Source: Bilabrum cf. latius
Lineage: Eukaryota; Bigyra: Bicosoecida; Bigyra; Bicosoecida
Direction: 5' to 3'
NCBI GenBank assembly: GCA_965178125.1
Contig: OZ237770.1
Span: 248,001-312,000 of the forward strand
DNA: 64,000 nucleotides
The notes under the pieces were generated by a model. That model did no database searches. It was not told where the DNA came from and saw only the letters and a program-made list of their open reading frames with translations. The position numbers were made by a program, and so were the translations under genes. Position 1 is the first letter of the stretch; each line of letters starts with the position of its first letter. Positions 39,837-52,248 of this stretch are shown piece by piece.

Positions 39837-40479
39837 ATGGCCGCTGAAGCCGGACTGGGAGAAGATACAGGACTATCATCACTCACCGAAGAAGAGCTGG
39901 AGTCGCACAGACGGCGAATTAAGGCAGCATTTGAGATGTTTGCAGCACAGGGCGACGAGGGCGTGCTGTCCGAAGAGTAAGGCTTATTCGTGTGCAAAAC
40001 TCAGCATTACACACCCACGTATACGTGTTAGGATTACATCACGTCACTTTTCTTGCAAGCCGTGCCGCAGCGAGGTACCTAACGCGCTGCGATACTTGGG
40101 CATCTTCGCCTCCGACGAGCAGCTTGCATCGGAGATTATCGAAGGAATGCACGATGATGCCCCCGCGTCGTTCATTCGCTACCCCAGCTTCGAGGCCAAG
40201 GCGCTGGAGCTGCTGCAAACCGGGGAGTGCGCGCCGGATTCAGAGGACCAGCTGCTGCGCGCCTTTCGCACCTTTGATCCCGACAACACGGGCTACGTGC
40301 CTGTGGACAAGATGAAGCAGCTACTCCTGAAAGACGGCACGGCGCCTTTCCGCGAGAAGGAGTTTGAGTCCTTTCTGCGCGTGGCGCGGGACAAGAGCAA
40401 GCCGGACATGATCCAGTACGAAGACTACGTCGCTCTGCTGCTCAAGCAGGTGGACACCATCGAGAAGCTGCCCGAGTGA
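39837..40479 (+). CDS. EF-hand protein resembling nexin-dynein regulatory complex subunit 8 (EFCAB2)
   Basis: Exons 39837-39976 and 40071-40479 (94-bp GTAAGG...CGCAG intron) give 182 residues and a TGA stop. The calmodulin-like layout has a degenerate first loop (AAQGDEGVLSEDEV), then YLGIFASDEQLASEIIEGMH, and FIRYPSFEAKALELLQTGEC. A second lobe has LRAFRTFDPDNTGYVPVDKM (a near-canonical loop) and DMIQYEDYVALL. The spacing and the I-x-Y/F-x-x-F phrases match EFCAB2/DRC8, a subunit linking outer doublets in motile axonemes. Calmodulin itself is excluded by divergence and by the missing first-lobe ligands. If right, the organism builds motile cilia. The stop codon overlaps a GAGTGACGAGTG repeat word. 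Confidence 0.72.
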
Positions 40480-41123
40480 CGAGTGCGCGCGTGCTAGCAG
40501 GACAGTAGGTACGGCTTAATACTGATTAATGCCGGTACCGGCTTCACCCACCTCCCATGCATTCCCAGACGAGTCACAGTGCCTACTAACCCGCACTCTA
40601 TCGCGAGCGGCGGGAGGTGTGGGGTGGTTAGAGGCGGATGGGATGGCCGCAATCAAGGACTGCTACTGGCAGAGGGAGAATTGCACCGACCAGATAGGGG
40701 GCTGCAGTGTGCGCCAATTGCTCGATAACCTATCGCGGCAGGGTCTAGGCAGGCGGATCGACTCGGCCTCACCGCACCAGATTACGGATCGACGGCGGAG
40801 CCTCTCGGCGAAGCAAGCAAACGGCGGAGCAAGCAAACGGTCCCAGTTGCAATCATACCAACTGGGGATCCCTATCCAGGTGCAATATGGTGTGGCTGCA
40901 ATGCAGCCGCTGCATTGGGTCGATGAGCTACTCAACGACAACCCTCTGGCACTCGGCAGGGACCGACACACTGCACCTGGCTGCAGTGCATTACCGGTTG
41001 TACTGCACTGCATTGCATCATTTAGATCCATGGATACAGTGCTAGTGGTGGCAGTACTACATACGGTAATCAATAAACAAGCCGACACATTCCCCATTCA
41101 GGCGGGTCAGTCAGTCATGCCTT
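40480..41123. other. Intergenic region dense in recurrent short words
   Basis: Between the converging DRC8-like and tetraspanin genes. It holds TGCAGTGCA words at 40982 and 41004, near-palindromes around GGTACCGG and GTTGCAATC/ATACCAACT, and GATCGGATC-like words. Open frames exist but look composition-driven. No gene called. Confidence 0.5.
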
Positions 41124-42620
41124 TCACCCGTCCGACTTGCCCTCCCCCTGCCCTTGCCCACCTACTTTGGGTCTCTCACTCGGGCTGCCATACTCTGCCC
41201 CCTGCGCCTCCCCTTGGCCCTTGCCAGTGGGACTAGACCAAGCCTGCTCCTGCCGATGGTGCGGAGAGGATGCCGAGTCTCCGCCTGCGGCAGCAGCAGC
41301 AGCCTGCACCCGATAGGCCCGCTCCGCACCCCCATTCGTTGTTCCCTGGGCCATCTCCAGGTCCCCCGCTTTCAGCTCCGAGTCCGCCCACTCGTCAGCG
41401 CTCGGCTGGTTCCAGGTGTGGGCCCCCTCCATCCCATGCCTCTCGTAGGTGGGGTCCGTCACGTCCCCCTTCCTTCGGCACAGGAGGGTGCAGCCCACGC
41501 AAAGCGCTACAAGCATGGCGAGACCCACGGCCAGTCCCGCGAAGAAGAGGCCAAAGTACCTGTCCTCCAGCTCGCTCAGGCCCGCTTCCTTGCACCCGGG
41601 CAGCTAGAAAGTCCCGTCTGGTGCGCTCTCGCACAGCGCCTTGGCATCGCTGGGGGAGGTGGCGCCACCCGGCCCTGGGCCAGTGCACAGCCACGATGCG
41701 TTGGCTGCAAGCGCTCCCTGCGGGGCCGGACACCCCCCCTCCGCCGGTCGGTCCCACGGGCACTCGTACCCGCAGCAATCGTGTTCCCTCTGCGCCCTGG
41801 CTGCCTCCTCGGGGAACTCGCACCACCAATCGCTGAACTGCTCGTTGTAGACTCCGTCGTCAAAGGCGAAGATGGAGCCGCCTGTAATGTACAGCACCAG
41901 CGCCACGAAGACGAGGAAAAGGTACTGCGGGGATATCAACAATCAGATACGACGTGAGCGAGCAGTGGGGTCGAGGCGAGCACACATGGCCGGCCAAGCA
42001 AGGGCGCTGTTGCCAACTGGATCGCGCGCTTGCCGCATCTCCCAGAGTGAGCGTGGCAGTAAAGATACCCAGCACTGGTGTAGTGGAGCGGACCGAACAG
42101 AAGTGAAAAACTGCAGCATAGTTCTCTCAAGGGCCGACTTGCTAGATCTACGCGGGGGTGGATCGCAGATCGCACACTCGATCGCGGCGTATTGCTGCAG
42201 CTATGCAACGCAGCGACTGCCATGCGGTTGGTTTCTCACAATAATAATGCCGCATTTGTTATTGTACCTAAATGAGCATTCTCCAAAGCAGCTCGTGCAC
42301 AGGACCACAGGGCCGAAAATAATGGCCGCGATTGCTGGCCCGGTCGACGACAAGGCCCCATATGGCCCTGAAGCGGCCCATATCCACACAGCTATAGACA
42401 CTATTGCCACAAGCCCAAAGAATACATTTACAGCGAGCATGACAGTTGGTCCATTCTGAACAATGCAGCTATCGGAGGAGGACACTGCGTCGTCTGATCT
42501 TTGAGTGCTGTTCGCAAATTTGTTTGCTCGCAATTCCTCTCGCTTGCGCGCTCGCTCGATAATGCGCTATTGTATGAGAGACTGCGGCTCGCCTCCATTG
42601 TCCGACGCTTGTCCGCTCAT
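41124..42620 (-). CDS. Tetraspanin-like four-helix membrane protein
   Basis: Exons 42620-42240 and 41924-41124 (315-bp GTGAG...CGCAG intron) give 393 residues and a TGA stop. TAG codons near the N-terminus (LIQQRIIERA) and at 41604 (DGTFQLPGCKE) are read as Gln; the first allows the start at ATG 42620. Helix 1 is VNVFFGLVAIVSIAVWIW, helix 2 AIAAIIFGPVVLCTSCF, helix 3 (right after the splice) YLFLVFVALVLYITGGS, helix 4 FGLFFAGLAVGLAMLVALCV. The large loop between helices 3 and 4 has EHDCCGYECPWD with the diagnostic CCG motif and further Cys. Tetraspanins organise membrane microdomains. The Gly/Gln-rich cytoplasmic tail is long for the family. Confidence 0.82.
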
Positions 42621-42768
42621 TGGGTAGCGGGTGCTGTAAACTGACAAGTATGATTTATCCTCGCGGAAGGTTGAATTAGCACGGTACAACAAGATTCTTG
42701 AAGAAAAAGTCCAGTTTCGTGATACTGTCAGCGCGCCGATCCCCTGTTGTGCTGATATCTTGGGACAT
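42621..42768. promoter_or_regulatory. Shared upstream region of tetraspanin and TM9SF genes
   Basis: 148 bp between divergent start codons. No specific element recognised. Confidence 0.35.
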
Positions 42769-44961
42769 ATGCGCTCATCGTTATTGCTTGCTGTGGCGAC
42801 CGTTTCGTCACCATGCTTGGCTTTTTACCTTCCCGGCGTGGCTGTGCAAGAGTATGAGCAGGGTGCCATCGTGAGTACTTAACAAGGCACGCCGTGATCA
42901 GCGGGTGTGCCGCGTGGAATTATCTTCTTCGTTAGCCGGTGACCGCCGGTAATGATACCTTAGTTCTTTCTCTCTGGTTTTAGGTGGTCTTCCATGCCTA
43001 ACACCAGCTGTCGGCAACGGTCGCTCGGACGTCATGCCTCTGAGGATGTGTTTGCGCAAATAATCGTAACCAGATAGGTATCAGATGCCCAAGGATGTTG
43101 TTTACCTCGTGTTTGCCATTGCTTGCTTGTATCCCGACACGTGCAGATCCCGCTCAAAGTGGACCGGCTGTCGAGCGCCCACACCCACATCGGGTACGAC
43201 TACTATAAGTATCCCTTCTGCCAGCCAGAGGGCGGTGCAAAGAACGCAGCTGAGAACCTGGGAGAGCACCTGGCGGGCTCCCGTGTGAAGAGCTCTCCCT
43301 ACGTGCTCCAGATGAGGACCAACTCTACGTGTAACGTTCTATGCAAGAAGACGCTCTCCGAGGAGCAGAGAGACGACATGATCAAGCTGATCGACAGAGA
43401 ATACTACGTGCACTGGATCGTGGACAACCTTCCCGCTGCGGGGACGGACCTCACGGTGGACCCCAACGTGAAGCTGTACGCTCAGGGATTTCCCGTGGGC
43501 GAGAGCTTCGTGGACACGGGCGATGCCTTCCTCTTCAACCATCACAGGATGGTCATCTGGTATCATACATCACCCGATTTCGATGGGGCCAGGATCGTGG
43601 GGTTCGACGTGCACCCCATGAGTATCCAGCACCACGAGAAAGAGGGGCAGCCGGGTGTGCTGGCTGGGTGCGATCCGGAGCTCGGGTTCAACCTGCCCGA
43701 CGGGGATTACCCCCGGCTGATGCTGGAGGGCCCCAGCAAGCAAGCAGAGACCCAGGTCACTTTCTCCTACGACGTGCTCTGGAAGTACTCGAGCGTCAAG
43801 TGGGCCAGCCGTTGGGACCTGTATCTGAAATCGAACGTGAAGAGGGACGTGCATTGGTTCCAGATCATCAACTCGCTCGTCATCTCCGTGCTGCTGACGG
43901 GCATGGTGGGCCTCATCCTGGGCCGGGCCTTGCACCGCGACATCGTGGCCTACACCCGTGTTCCCCAGACAGAGGAGGAGAGGCTGGAGCAGAGGGAGGA
44001 GACCGGCTGGAAGCTCGTGGCTAGGGACGTCTTCAGGCCGCCGGCCGCCGCGCCGCTCATGTTCGCCGTGTTCAACGGAACCGGCATCCAGGTCACCGGC
44101 ATGGCGGTTGCAACCGTTTTGTTCTCCGCGGCTGGGTTCGTCAGCCCGGCCATGCGAGGATCTCTCATGATCGCGATGGTGGTGACTTTCATCCTCATGG
44201 GGATCGCAGCTGGGTACACCGCGGCGAGGACACACAAGCTGTTTGACGGTGTCGAGTGGCAGAAGACGACCCTCTACACCGCTCTCCTAGTGCCGGGCAT
44301 CTGCTTCGCGATCCTGATGCTGCTCAACACGATGGTGTGGGCGGCGGGCAGCTCGAACGCCATCCCCTTCTTGAACCTGCTGGCCGTGCTGGCCCTCTGG
44401 TTCCTCATCTCCGTGCCCCTCGTCTTCCTGGGCGCGTACTACGGGTTTGTCCAGGACAAGATCGAGCTGCCCTCCAAACCGGGATCCATGCCGGCGGCCG
44501 TCCCCCCGCAGCCGTGGTACTTGGCTACACCTGTCGTGCTGGGCGTGGGAGGGATGCTTCCGTTCGGGACCGTGTTCATTGAGCTCGTGCTCATCCTCAC
44601 GGCCGTTTGGATGGACCAGTACTACTACGTGTTCGGGTTCTTCCTGGTCGTGTTCGCGCTGTTTTTGATCACGTGCGCTGAGATCGCCATCGTGGTGGTA
44701 TACTTCCAGCTGTGCGCGCAGGACTACCGGTGGTGGTGGAGGAGCTGGGCGGTGCCGGCCACCAGCGGCTTGTATCTGTTCCTGTACAGCTGCGTGTACT
44801 TTATCACGGAGCTGAGCATGTCGGGGTTTGTGCCGGTGTGCCTGTACTTCGGGTACATGCTGATGATCAGCGGGCTGTTCGCGCTGCTTGCGGGCGCGGT
44901 CGGATCCACGGCCACGTTCTGGTTCGTCCGGACGATCTACTTTGCCATCAAGGCGGACTGA
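42769..44961 (+). CDS. Transmembrane 9 superfamily (nonaspanin) protein
   Basis: Exons 42769-42870 and 43147-44961 (276-bp GTGAGT...TGCAG intron) give 638 residues and a TGA stop. A signal peptide (MRSSLLLAVATVSSPCLA) leads into FYLPGVAVQEYEQGAI, and the splice restores GAI|IPLKVDRLSS, the conserved TM9SF start. The lumenal domain includes YDYYKYPFCQPEGG and HPMSIQHHEKE. Nine helices follow, with DVFRPPAAAPLMFAVFNGTG and the C-terminal YFGYMLMISGLFALLAGAVG. TM9SF proteins act in the endosome/Golgi system in sorting and adhesion. No in-frame TAG. One GGTTGCAACC word at 44106 encodes AVAT in helix 2 (GMAVATVLFSAAGF). Confidence 0.95.
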
Positions 44962-45654
44962 GCTGAGAGCCTGGACCTGGACCTGGACCTGGGCCTGGGG
45001 TTGGGGTTGGGGAAGATAAGAGAAGGTTAAGGATGTCGGAACCGAAGGTGATTGTGTGGGTGATGCCTGCCTGCTGCTGGGGGCCTAGCCAGAGGGTGAG
45101 ACTAACAGTGGCTGTGGCTGTGAGAAGACGTGCCTGCTGCATTGCATCACAACAAATGAACCATATAATATGATATCGGACACCATGGATCCATTCAAAA
45201 TATGTTGTTAGCCTCAATTGGCTATGCATCGGGCGGGTGTCGGACAATTACGGATCTTCATCTTTCGTTGATGGCATATTGGTTCTTGCTGCGGTCGTGA
45301 ATCAACAATAATCCAGAAAATTGATCATGAATCACGGTCCCTGTCATCAACATACAATTGCAAGATGGTGACTTATAGTGTGGGACGCCTCCGGTCGATT
45401 CTTTGGCTTTTCTTGCTCGCACAGGTCCGTCGCACGGCCATGGTTCCTGTTTTCATGCTCCGGCAGCTCGTCGGCAGTGTGGTCGCATCGGCAATTGAGC
45501 CAGCACCAGCGAATCGGTTTGAGAAAAACACGGCATTCCAGGCATACGGTTAGCTTCGCGTTTGCATCGGAACGCGGTTGCCGAAATTATTATATTCAAA
45601 TATTGCCGCTAGATATAAACTGGTCGAAGCCACAGCTTATTTGCGAAGGCCTAG
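44962..45654. other. Intergenic region with a CTGGAC/CTGGGG repeat
   Basis: A short imperfect tandem repeat of CTGGAC, CTGGGC and GTTGGG units lies at about 44972-45015, right after the TM9SF stop. A plus frame starting at 45365 is hydrophobic at first but overlaps the next gene in another frame and is not called. Confidence 0.45.
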
Positions 45655-46065
45655 ATGGCAGGCATCCAAGGAAGCCAGCAAATGCAAGCCTCGAATGGCT
45701 CGGAAACATCTGGCCCGATCCAGACCCACGCGACAATTGATGTGCAGGCGGCAGAGTGGCATGACGCTCTGGATCTTTCGGCGGAGTTGGACAAAAGGCT
45801 GAAACGGGCTGAGGAGCGCGGTGATTCTCCAGACATTTCAGAGCTGCAGTCTGTCTCCAGGCGGATACGAGAGGCTGCTCGAGCGGTAAGAGGATTGCAA
45901 AACGCTGTAGATGGCATTTTGTTCGGGGATGCTAGCTCTAGAGGCCCTACAAGCGCGCCTTCTGCTGCCGAACGGCGGACTGTCGGCAATGCCGCAGTCG
46001 GTGCGAAATCTACACAGAATGTTGGATCTGCATCCGCAGCCGAAACTGGTGGAAAATAGAGCTGA
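45655..46065 (+). CDS. Novel WDQAL/ARRVKEARRALRG family protein, short member 5
   Basis: ATG 45655 to TGA 46063-46065 gives 136 residues, with one TAG (46057) just before the end. Residues of about 27-85 align with the other members: TIDVQAAEWHDALDLSAELD, KRLKRAEERGDSPDISELQS, SRRIREAARAVRGLQNAVDG. Gln of IDVQ is CAG. The Pro-rich and GMGQGRG landmarks are absent, so this is close to the minimal conserved domain with a short Ser/Ala tail. DNA identity to members 1-3 is low. Function unknown. Confidence 0.65.
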
Positions 46066-47737
46066 AACGGTATGGTCTTGTGAGGTGAGCTGTAGCAGCA
46101 CAGATTGGGCTTCTTAGGGCAGCGGCGCTCACTTCACCCGTTCAGGGTCCGTTCCGGGCATTCGCAAGGGCCGATGGCTGTTCGTACTTAATGCGGCATT
46201 TACGTTCGCGCTAGAAGTCGCGACAAGCATCAGCATTGTGTGCTTGGCGCCGCAGCAATGCTATATGCACGAGCATTGCGTGCAAGAGGTTGGGAGGGCC
46301 AAGGCAGATGTCTGGGGGGGTTTCAGTCGCAACGCAGCGGGCAGCTGAGGCTTCGTTTTTTACGTTTCACCTTGGCAGATGTTGCTGTCAAATCATGGGG
46401 TTTGCGGGTGATTCTCGGCATTCTGGGACGCATCTCGATGCTCTTCGTCTCACCGCCGAGCCCAAGCCAGGTTAGGCCTAGAGCCGACCTCGGCCCCTCC
46501 GAAGTCGGCCGGAATGGGTGGTACATGGAGTCTGGCGCGGATGCGATCGATGGATATTCTTGCGAGGATGTTGGTGAAAGAACTAGCGACACTCTTGCAA
46601 CTGATGCACCCATTTGCGTTAGATGAGAGCGGTATCCACAGTACACAATAGATCGACAAAGAAAAGGCGTGGCGCGGCAAGTCTGGCAGCAGATCAGGAT
46701 CGCCGAGGAGAAACGTAGCGGGGGGCTCAGCACGTCAGTCGTTGGGGTGCTGCAGTCATGAATTATGTGTTGTCAGCAAGGACCGGAGCTGGCAGCACGT
46801 TGCAGCGCCATGCCATGGTGGTCACACCGAGTTTGAACCTAGACTACAGATCACATGTGTTGCTGCAACCCCACCCATTGGCTCATCTTCAAAAGAAAAA
46901 TGGCTGACCCCCGTCCCGCAGACCCACTGGGCTGCCCTCCGGACGACTGTTTCTCCAATAGCCGTCAATGAATAGCGATCCAAGGATAGCGTACCCGTAC
47001 TATGGTAAGCCCGCGGACCTTCTCCCATTTTGTAATCTCAACTCGAACGCGAACTCTATCGCCACACTAAATCCGCAACGAATGCCTGGGACTGCCAACC
47101 AGGCTTCTCGCCTCAGCTACAATCCACGGATGGCTTGTATTCATACTGCCTATCATCCTGAGCTACACCCTGAGGACCCATGTCCCCCTGGTGAGCGTCA
47201 GCATTCACGTTCACGTTCTCTTCCAGCGCCCCCTGCCGGCAGCCCGTCAAGGATCCTTGGGCGACAGCAATGGCGAGGTTGCTGTTTTCGGCTGCCCGTA
47301 AAGCTAGGCTAGCAGAGTCGTCCCGAACCGCCATCACGAGCGCCCGTTTGGCCTGTCGCTGCAGCCCTCCTCGAAGCCTGCTTCGAGTCAAAGTCAAGGA
47401 TCCGCTGATGCAAGGTGGCGACCGAAAGGCGAGCCTCAACTACGAAAGACCACCAGAGGCGCGCAATGCCCGGATGAATCGAAACTCGCCGCCCCTTGTC
47501 CTTCTACCTCTTCTTTCGATACTTGTCGAGCACCTACAGGAACTTGACAGACTTATCGGTCACCGGCAGCCATTAAGTAAGGTGCGAAAGTCGGAACCAA
47601 AATACAGTTCTCGGTGGGATGCTGCATGTCCAATGCAACAATTTCATCTTGCACGCCTCGAACAGCGCAAGCGAGAGGGTCACTATCAGTGTTCTTTTCG
47701 ATATATTCCGTAACTGTCTGGCGTACGCTCTGCGACC
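46066..47737. other. Long region without a recognised gene
   Basis: Several frames of 60-150 codons occur on both strands (for example 46240-46626 plus, 47270-47713 plus), but none carries a motif, consistent codon bias or credible splice sites that I can support. It includes the upstream region of the kinase gene. Confidence 0.4.
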
Positions 47738-50700
47738 ATGTCAGATCCTGGCAGCTTGATTGCGGGCCTGCTGTTGATGGAAGCTGCTGCGCGTGCTGGT
47801 GGGTGAGTCATGCCATGGCAATGAGCGCGTGCTTCTTGCATGCACTTTCAACTGTTAACGCACTCTACCATTATGTATGAGCTGGCAGCTCGAGCTGCAT
47901 CGGCGCCCGAAAGACGATGCAAATGATGTCTCTAATTCTCGTTCCCAACGATCGTTTTAACTGCATGTTGGCAAGCTGATGCATGCATTCCAACTGACTC
48001 AATAGATTAAATGCATTGTCACAGATCAATTGGGGATCGCCTCGTGCATGCCGCCGCTAATGGCCGCTCAGATGCAGTCGACTAGATCTTGCGAACACCG
48101 GAGGGCAGGAGAGCACTTCATGTGCGGACTACGGTGAGATCCTCAATATTCTCTGAATCTTTTCACAGACTTTGTTCTATAGTATACTTTCAAGGTCGCG
48201 CTCGTTTTGAAAATGTCGCAGTAGGGGTACACGCCGCTGATCCTTGCTGCTGGTCGTGGACATGCTCGCATTTGCCGTAGAATGCTGGAATGCGGAGCCG
48301 ACAAGAACGACACAGACAAAGTGAGGGTATTTGGTGTGGATATAGTTTGCTAGCCTGTTACCGGCAAGCGTTGTTTTCGTGTTGCCAGGGAGCTGGCATG
48401 CTCGAGGATCCACCACGCAATCGTGCATGAGGGGCTTGCACCTTTAAGGCTGAGGTCGCGACTCGCGAGCGCTCATTATAGCACAACCGCTTACCGCACC
48501 ACTTGGAACTGTCACCCCGCCTGCAGAAGGGTAACTCGGCCCTTCAAATCGCTGCGGACGGAGGTCACGATGCCGTGTGTAGACTGCTGCTGGACGCCGG
48601 TGCTAACAAGAACACGGCCGCATCGGTGAGATACTCTCTCAGGGGCTATGATCCCAACAATCACTGCATATTGAAGTGCAAGTCGATTATATTTCATTGC
48701 GACCATTCTCCTTACCAGTCCCACCAGAAGGATTTGCTGGCTGCTTACCCACACGATTCTATCAATCCTCACAGACTAGGCGCACCCCGCTGCACCATGC
48801 CGCCTATAACGGACACAGCACGGTCGTGCAGATGCTGCTGGACGCAGGAGCAGACAAGACAGTTACTGACGTGGTGAGAGGCACACATTTACGTTGGCAA
48901 GAGCCCAACCTCGAGCGATGTCCGCACGCTGTCGCTTGGCGCACCACAGGCGTCCTGCCCCGACTCATTTCGCCCCCTGGTCACACCAACCGCAAGCCCT
49001 CGTGCCTCACTCGTCACATCGTGCAGTCTGGTGACACACCCGAAGACGACGCCCGCAAGCGGGGCCACTACACCCTTGCAAGGCTCATCCGGAACCACGA
49101 GGGAGCTGCTGGGGGAGGCGCAGAGTAGAGGAAGGCTCTGGAGCAGAGGGTGGCCCAGCTGGAGCGGGCGCTCCGGGAGAAGAACGATGCGCTGAGCCGG
49201 TCATAGGCGAAGCTGCAAGCCAAGACGGACGAGGTTGGCGAGCTGAAGGCTTCTGTGGCCGGCGCAGATAGCGCCAGGAAGAAACTTGCCGAAGTTGAGG
49301 CGGAGTTGCAGCGCAAGTCCAGCGCACTGGATTACTGCTAGCTGGATCTTAAGGAGGCTACGGCCCGTTGCAAGGAGCAACAAACTAGCGCGGCATCCGC
49401 TGCCAACGCAGAGTAGCGCAAGCAGATCGAAACCCTCCGGGACTAGCTGCAGGAGGCAAAAGAGAAGTCGAGCGAGCTGCGCACGGAGCTGCAGTACGCA
49501 AGCGAGGCCAAATTTGAAGCCAAAGCTGCCGTCCATACCCTCAGAAGCAGAACCGATCAGGCCTAGAAAGATATAGAGAGGCACGAGCGCGAGATGCAGA
49601 CCCTAAACGATTCCATTCGGAAGAAGGATACTCAGCTGGAGCAACTCAACGCTGCCAACAGCAAGCTAACAGCCGAAGCAAGACAAGCTTAGGCTAGCTT
49701 GGATCAAGTGAATCGACAGGTGGCTGATATGGCCACCCAGCTGCAGTAGGACCAGGCCGTGATGGGCGATCTCGGTGAGAGGGCGCGCCAGCTGCAGCAG
49801 TCTCTCGAAGCCAAGTCGCAGGGGGCGACCGAGCTGCAGGGCAGGCTGGATACAACGGAGCAGCAGAAGCAGCAGTTGGAGGCCGATCTACAGGCGATGA
49901 GTGATGACGCGGCCCAGGCCCGCATCGAGCTCTAGGCAGAGAGGACCGCCCGCGGGCAGCATGAGCAGGCCCACCGAGCCGCGACTGACGAGCTGGCGAG
50001 CAAGATCAGCGAGCAGGATGAGCTGATCCGATCCCTCAGGGAACAAATCGCTGAATCCAGGGAACAAGCGGCGAGCAGCCGCAGGAGGACTCCGATCCAG
50101 TCTGCCTTTGCGATGCTGGCGCAGGACGTAGAGTGCGGGATGCTGCCCCTGCCAGAGGGCATGGATGCGGCGTGCACCGACGCGGGTACCATCGCCGCCG
50201 CACTGAGGGGTAGGCTAGGTGGTGACCCGGCCTCCATGGAGCGGGCTGCCGTAACGGCTTTGCGAGCCTCAGTGGGCCGTTGCCGCGCGGCTCTAGAGGA
50301 CAGGGAGCTGGGACCCGCGCCCGGAGGGGACTGGCTGGAGGGCAGTGCGGGGGCGCTTGAATACGCGCCTGACGGTGGCGGGCGCATCGACGTCGCCAGC
50401 GTGGGTGCACCTCACGAGATCGAGACGGGGCTGCTGGGCGGGCGCGCTCGCGTCGTCGAGGTGGGCCATGCAAAGCGACGGCCTGGGGATGCTGTGGCGT
50501 TCCGATCGCCTAAGCTGCCAGACGAAGAGAGCCTAGACATGATCGAGAGAGGCAGGATCCCACCGTTGAACCTGCCCGAGGGAAAGGCAGGTGCCGTGCA
50601 AGGAGTCAATGGCTTCGTATTCGCGGTGGAGATGGACAAAGGCGCGCAATCGGAAGACCAAGAGGACGAGTCTCATCAGACTGTTGCACTTGCTGTCAAA

Positions 50701-52248
50701 GGCCTGCTTCCATTAGCCGCCGGGAACTCATACCAGTCCTCTCGGATCGTTGGACTGCATCGTGAAGAGTGGAGGGTGCCACAGGTGCTGGGCGGGCACA
50801 GGAACATCGTGCCCGTGCGGCACTCGTTCTTCGGGTCGTCCTCTCTGATTGTTCCCTGGATCGGGCGCGCGTTCCTAGAGGAAGCAAACGCAGTCAGGCG
50901 CACCACCTGGCTGGTGATGCCTCGGTACTCTACAAGTCTAGAGACTGCCACCAAGGCGAGGCCGTGCACGGGGCCCAGGGAGGCGGCGCTGTGGCTGCTG
51001 TAGGCGCTTGAAGCGACCCAGCACATGATCTCGAGGGGGGCTGTGCACCGTGATATCAAGGCGGACAACTTCTTCCTGGCCGGGGATGGTCGGCTTGTGC
51101 TGGGCGATTTCGGGTGCGGTTGCCTCCTGTTCCACGGAGGCAGGGCAGCTGAGCTGGAGCGGGCCTTTCGAGGGCGGCAGGAGGAACAAGCGAGGGACCA
51201 CGCTGCGGGGGGGGGACATGCGATGGGGGGTAGTGGCGGGGGTGCGTCCTCCAGGGGGTCCGCAGGGGAAATGCCCGGGGGTGTTGGGGTCAGTGGGGAG
51301 TCCACATGCGCAGCAGGAGGAGCAGGGCAGCCAGAAGAAGAGGAAGAGGAGGAGGATTTCGGAGAGGAAGAGGAGGAGGAAGATGGTGCGCAGGAGGAGG
51401 AGGCGTTCATGGGCGCGGGTACCGGCTCCGTTGCCGTCCAGTACAATATTACCGCGCTGGGGACCCATGGTGCACCCGACACCAAGGCCCCTGAGCTGAT
51501 CGCCATGGGCAGGGCGGTGAGGCCACTGACTAAGGACTCGAAGGGGCAGCCACTCAGGACGCTTGCCCAGGCCTACGAGATGTCCGATGCGTGGGCCGCG
51601 GCCAAGACCGTGTGGGGGCTGCTGGCCGAGCAGTGTGACGAGTCCGCGATCCTGCCCAGCAACTCGACCATGTACCGTGCCAGCGCGCTGCCCCGGCTTC
51701 CAGATGACGTTGGCCCGCTGCAGTCGATCCTGAGAGGGCTGCTGGTGTCGTTGCCCAGCAAGCGGCTGAGGCCAGGGGAAGCGATTCGGGCGCTGAGGGC
51801 TCTGCTTTACGGACCCGGGAGCTGGGAGCAGGTGCAGGGGGCTGCGGAGCGGGCGGGAGCAGATGGGAGCGGGGGTCCCGCCTCGGGTGCGGGTGTGACG
51901 AGTGATGGAGGAGGAAGGGAGGACCCTGTGGTGGTATTTATCCGAAGCCAGATGTCCGAGTGCGCGGCAGCGGATGGGAGCCGGAGGGGCGGCCGGGGGC
52001 AGCCCGGCTCTGGCTTGAGCTGGGGGCTTGCTGGGCCTGCTCCTGGTGTTCGTCTGCCAGCGGGTGAGGGGGCGTATGAGGAGTACGGGTGGGGAGCGTG
52101 CAGGACTGTGGAAGGCGAGGCCAGCATGTGGGACAGGCAGGTGAGAAGGGAGGTGCTGCTGCGGGGGGACGGCGCGGATGGGGCTGCGAGGGCGATGCGG
52201 GAGGACTGCGCGGCGCTTGTGGCGGCTGTGGGGGCGCACAGCGGGTGA
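47738..52248 (+). CDS. Ankyrin - coiled-coil - PINK1-like protein kinase
   Basis: Six exons: 47738-47802, 48025-48133, 48222-48320, 48527-48625, 48775-48873 and 49027-52248; 1,230 residues, TGA stop. Exons 2-5 encode ankyrin repeats (GYTPLILAAGRGHARI, NSALQIAADGGHDAVCRLLL, RTPLHHAAYNGHSTVVQMLL). Residues of about 190-510 form a long coiled coil rich in Gln and Glu in which nine TAG codons lie at heptad-compatible Gln positions. A kinase domain follows: VALAVKGLLP (putative lysine), HRNIVPVRHSF, TTWLVMPRYSTSL, LLQALEATQHMISRGAVHRD, IKADN, DFGCG and APELI. Phrase by phrase this resembles PINK1, including LLQ, where Gln 816 is TAG. An acidic insert lies between DFG and APE. PINK1 phosphorylates ubiquitin on damaged mitochondria; no mitochondrial leader is seen here, so the role is open. 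Confidence 0.82.

Noticed and set aside
45365-45802. Plus-strand frame with a hydrophobic start upstream of family member 5
   Set aside because: It overlaps member 5 in another frame and shows no family features; member 5 is supported by homology within the window.
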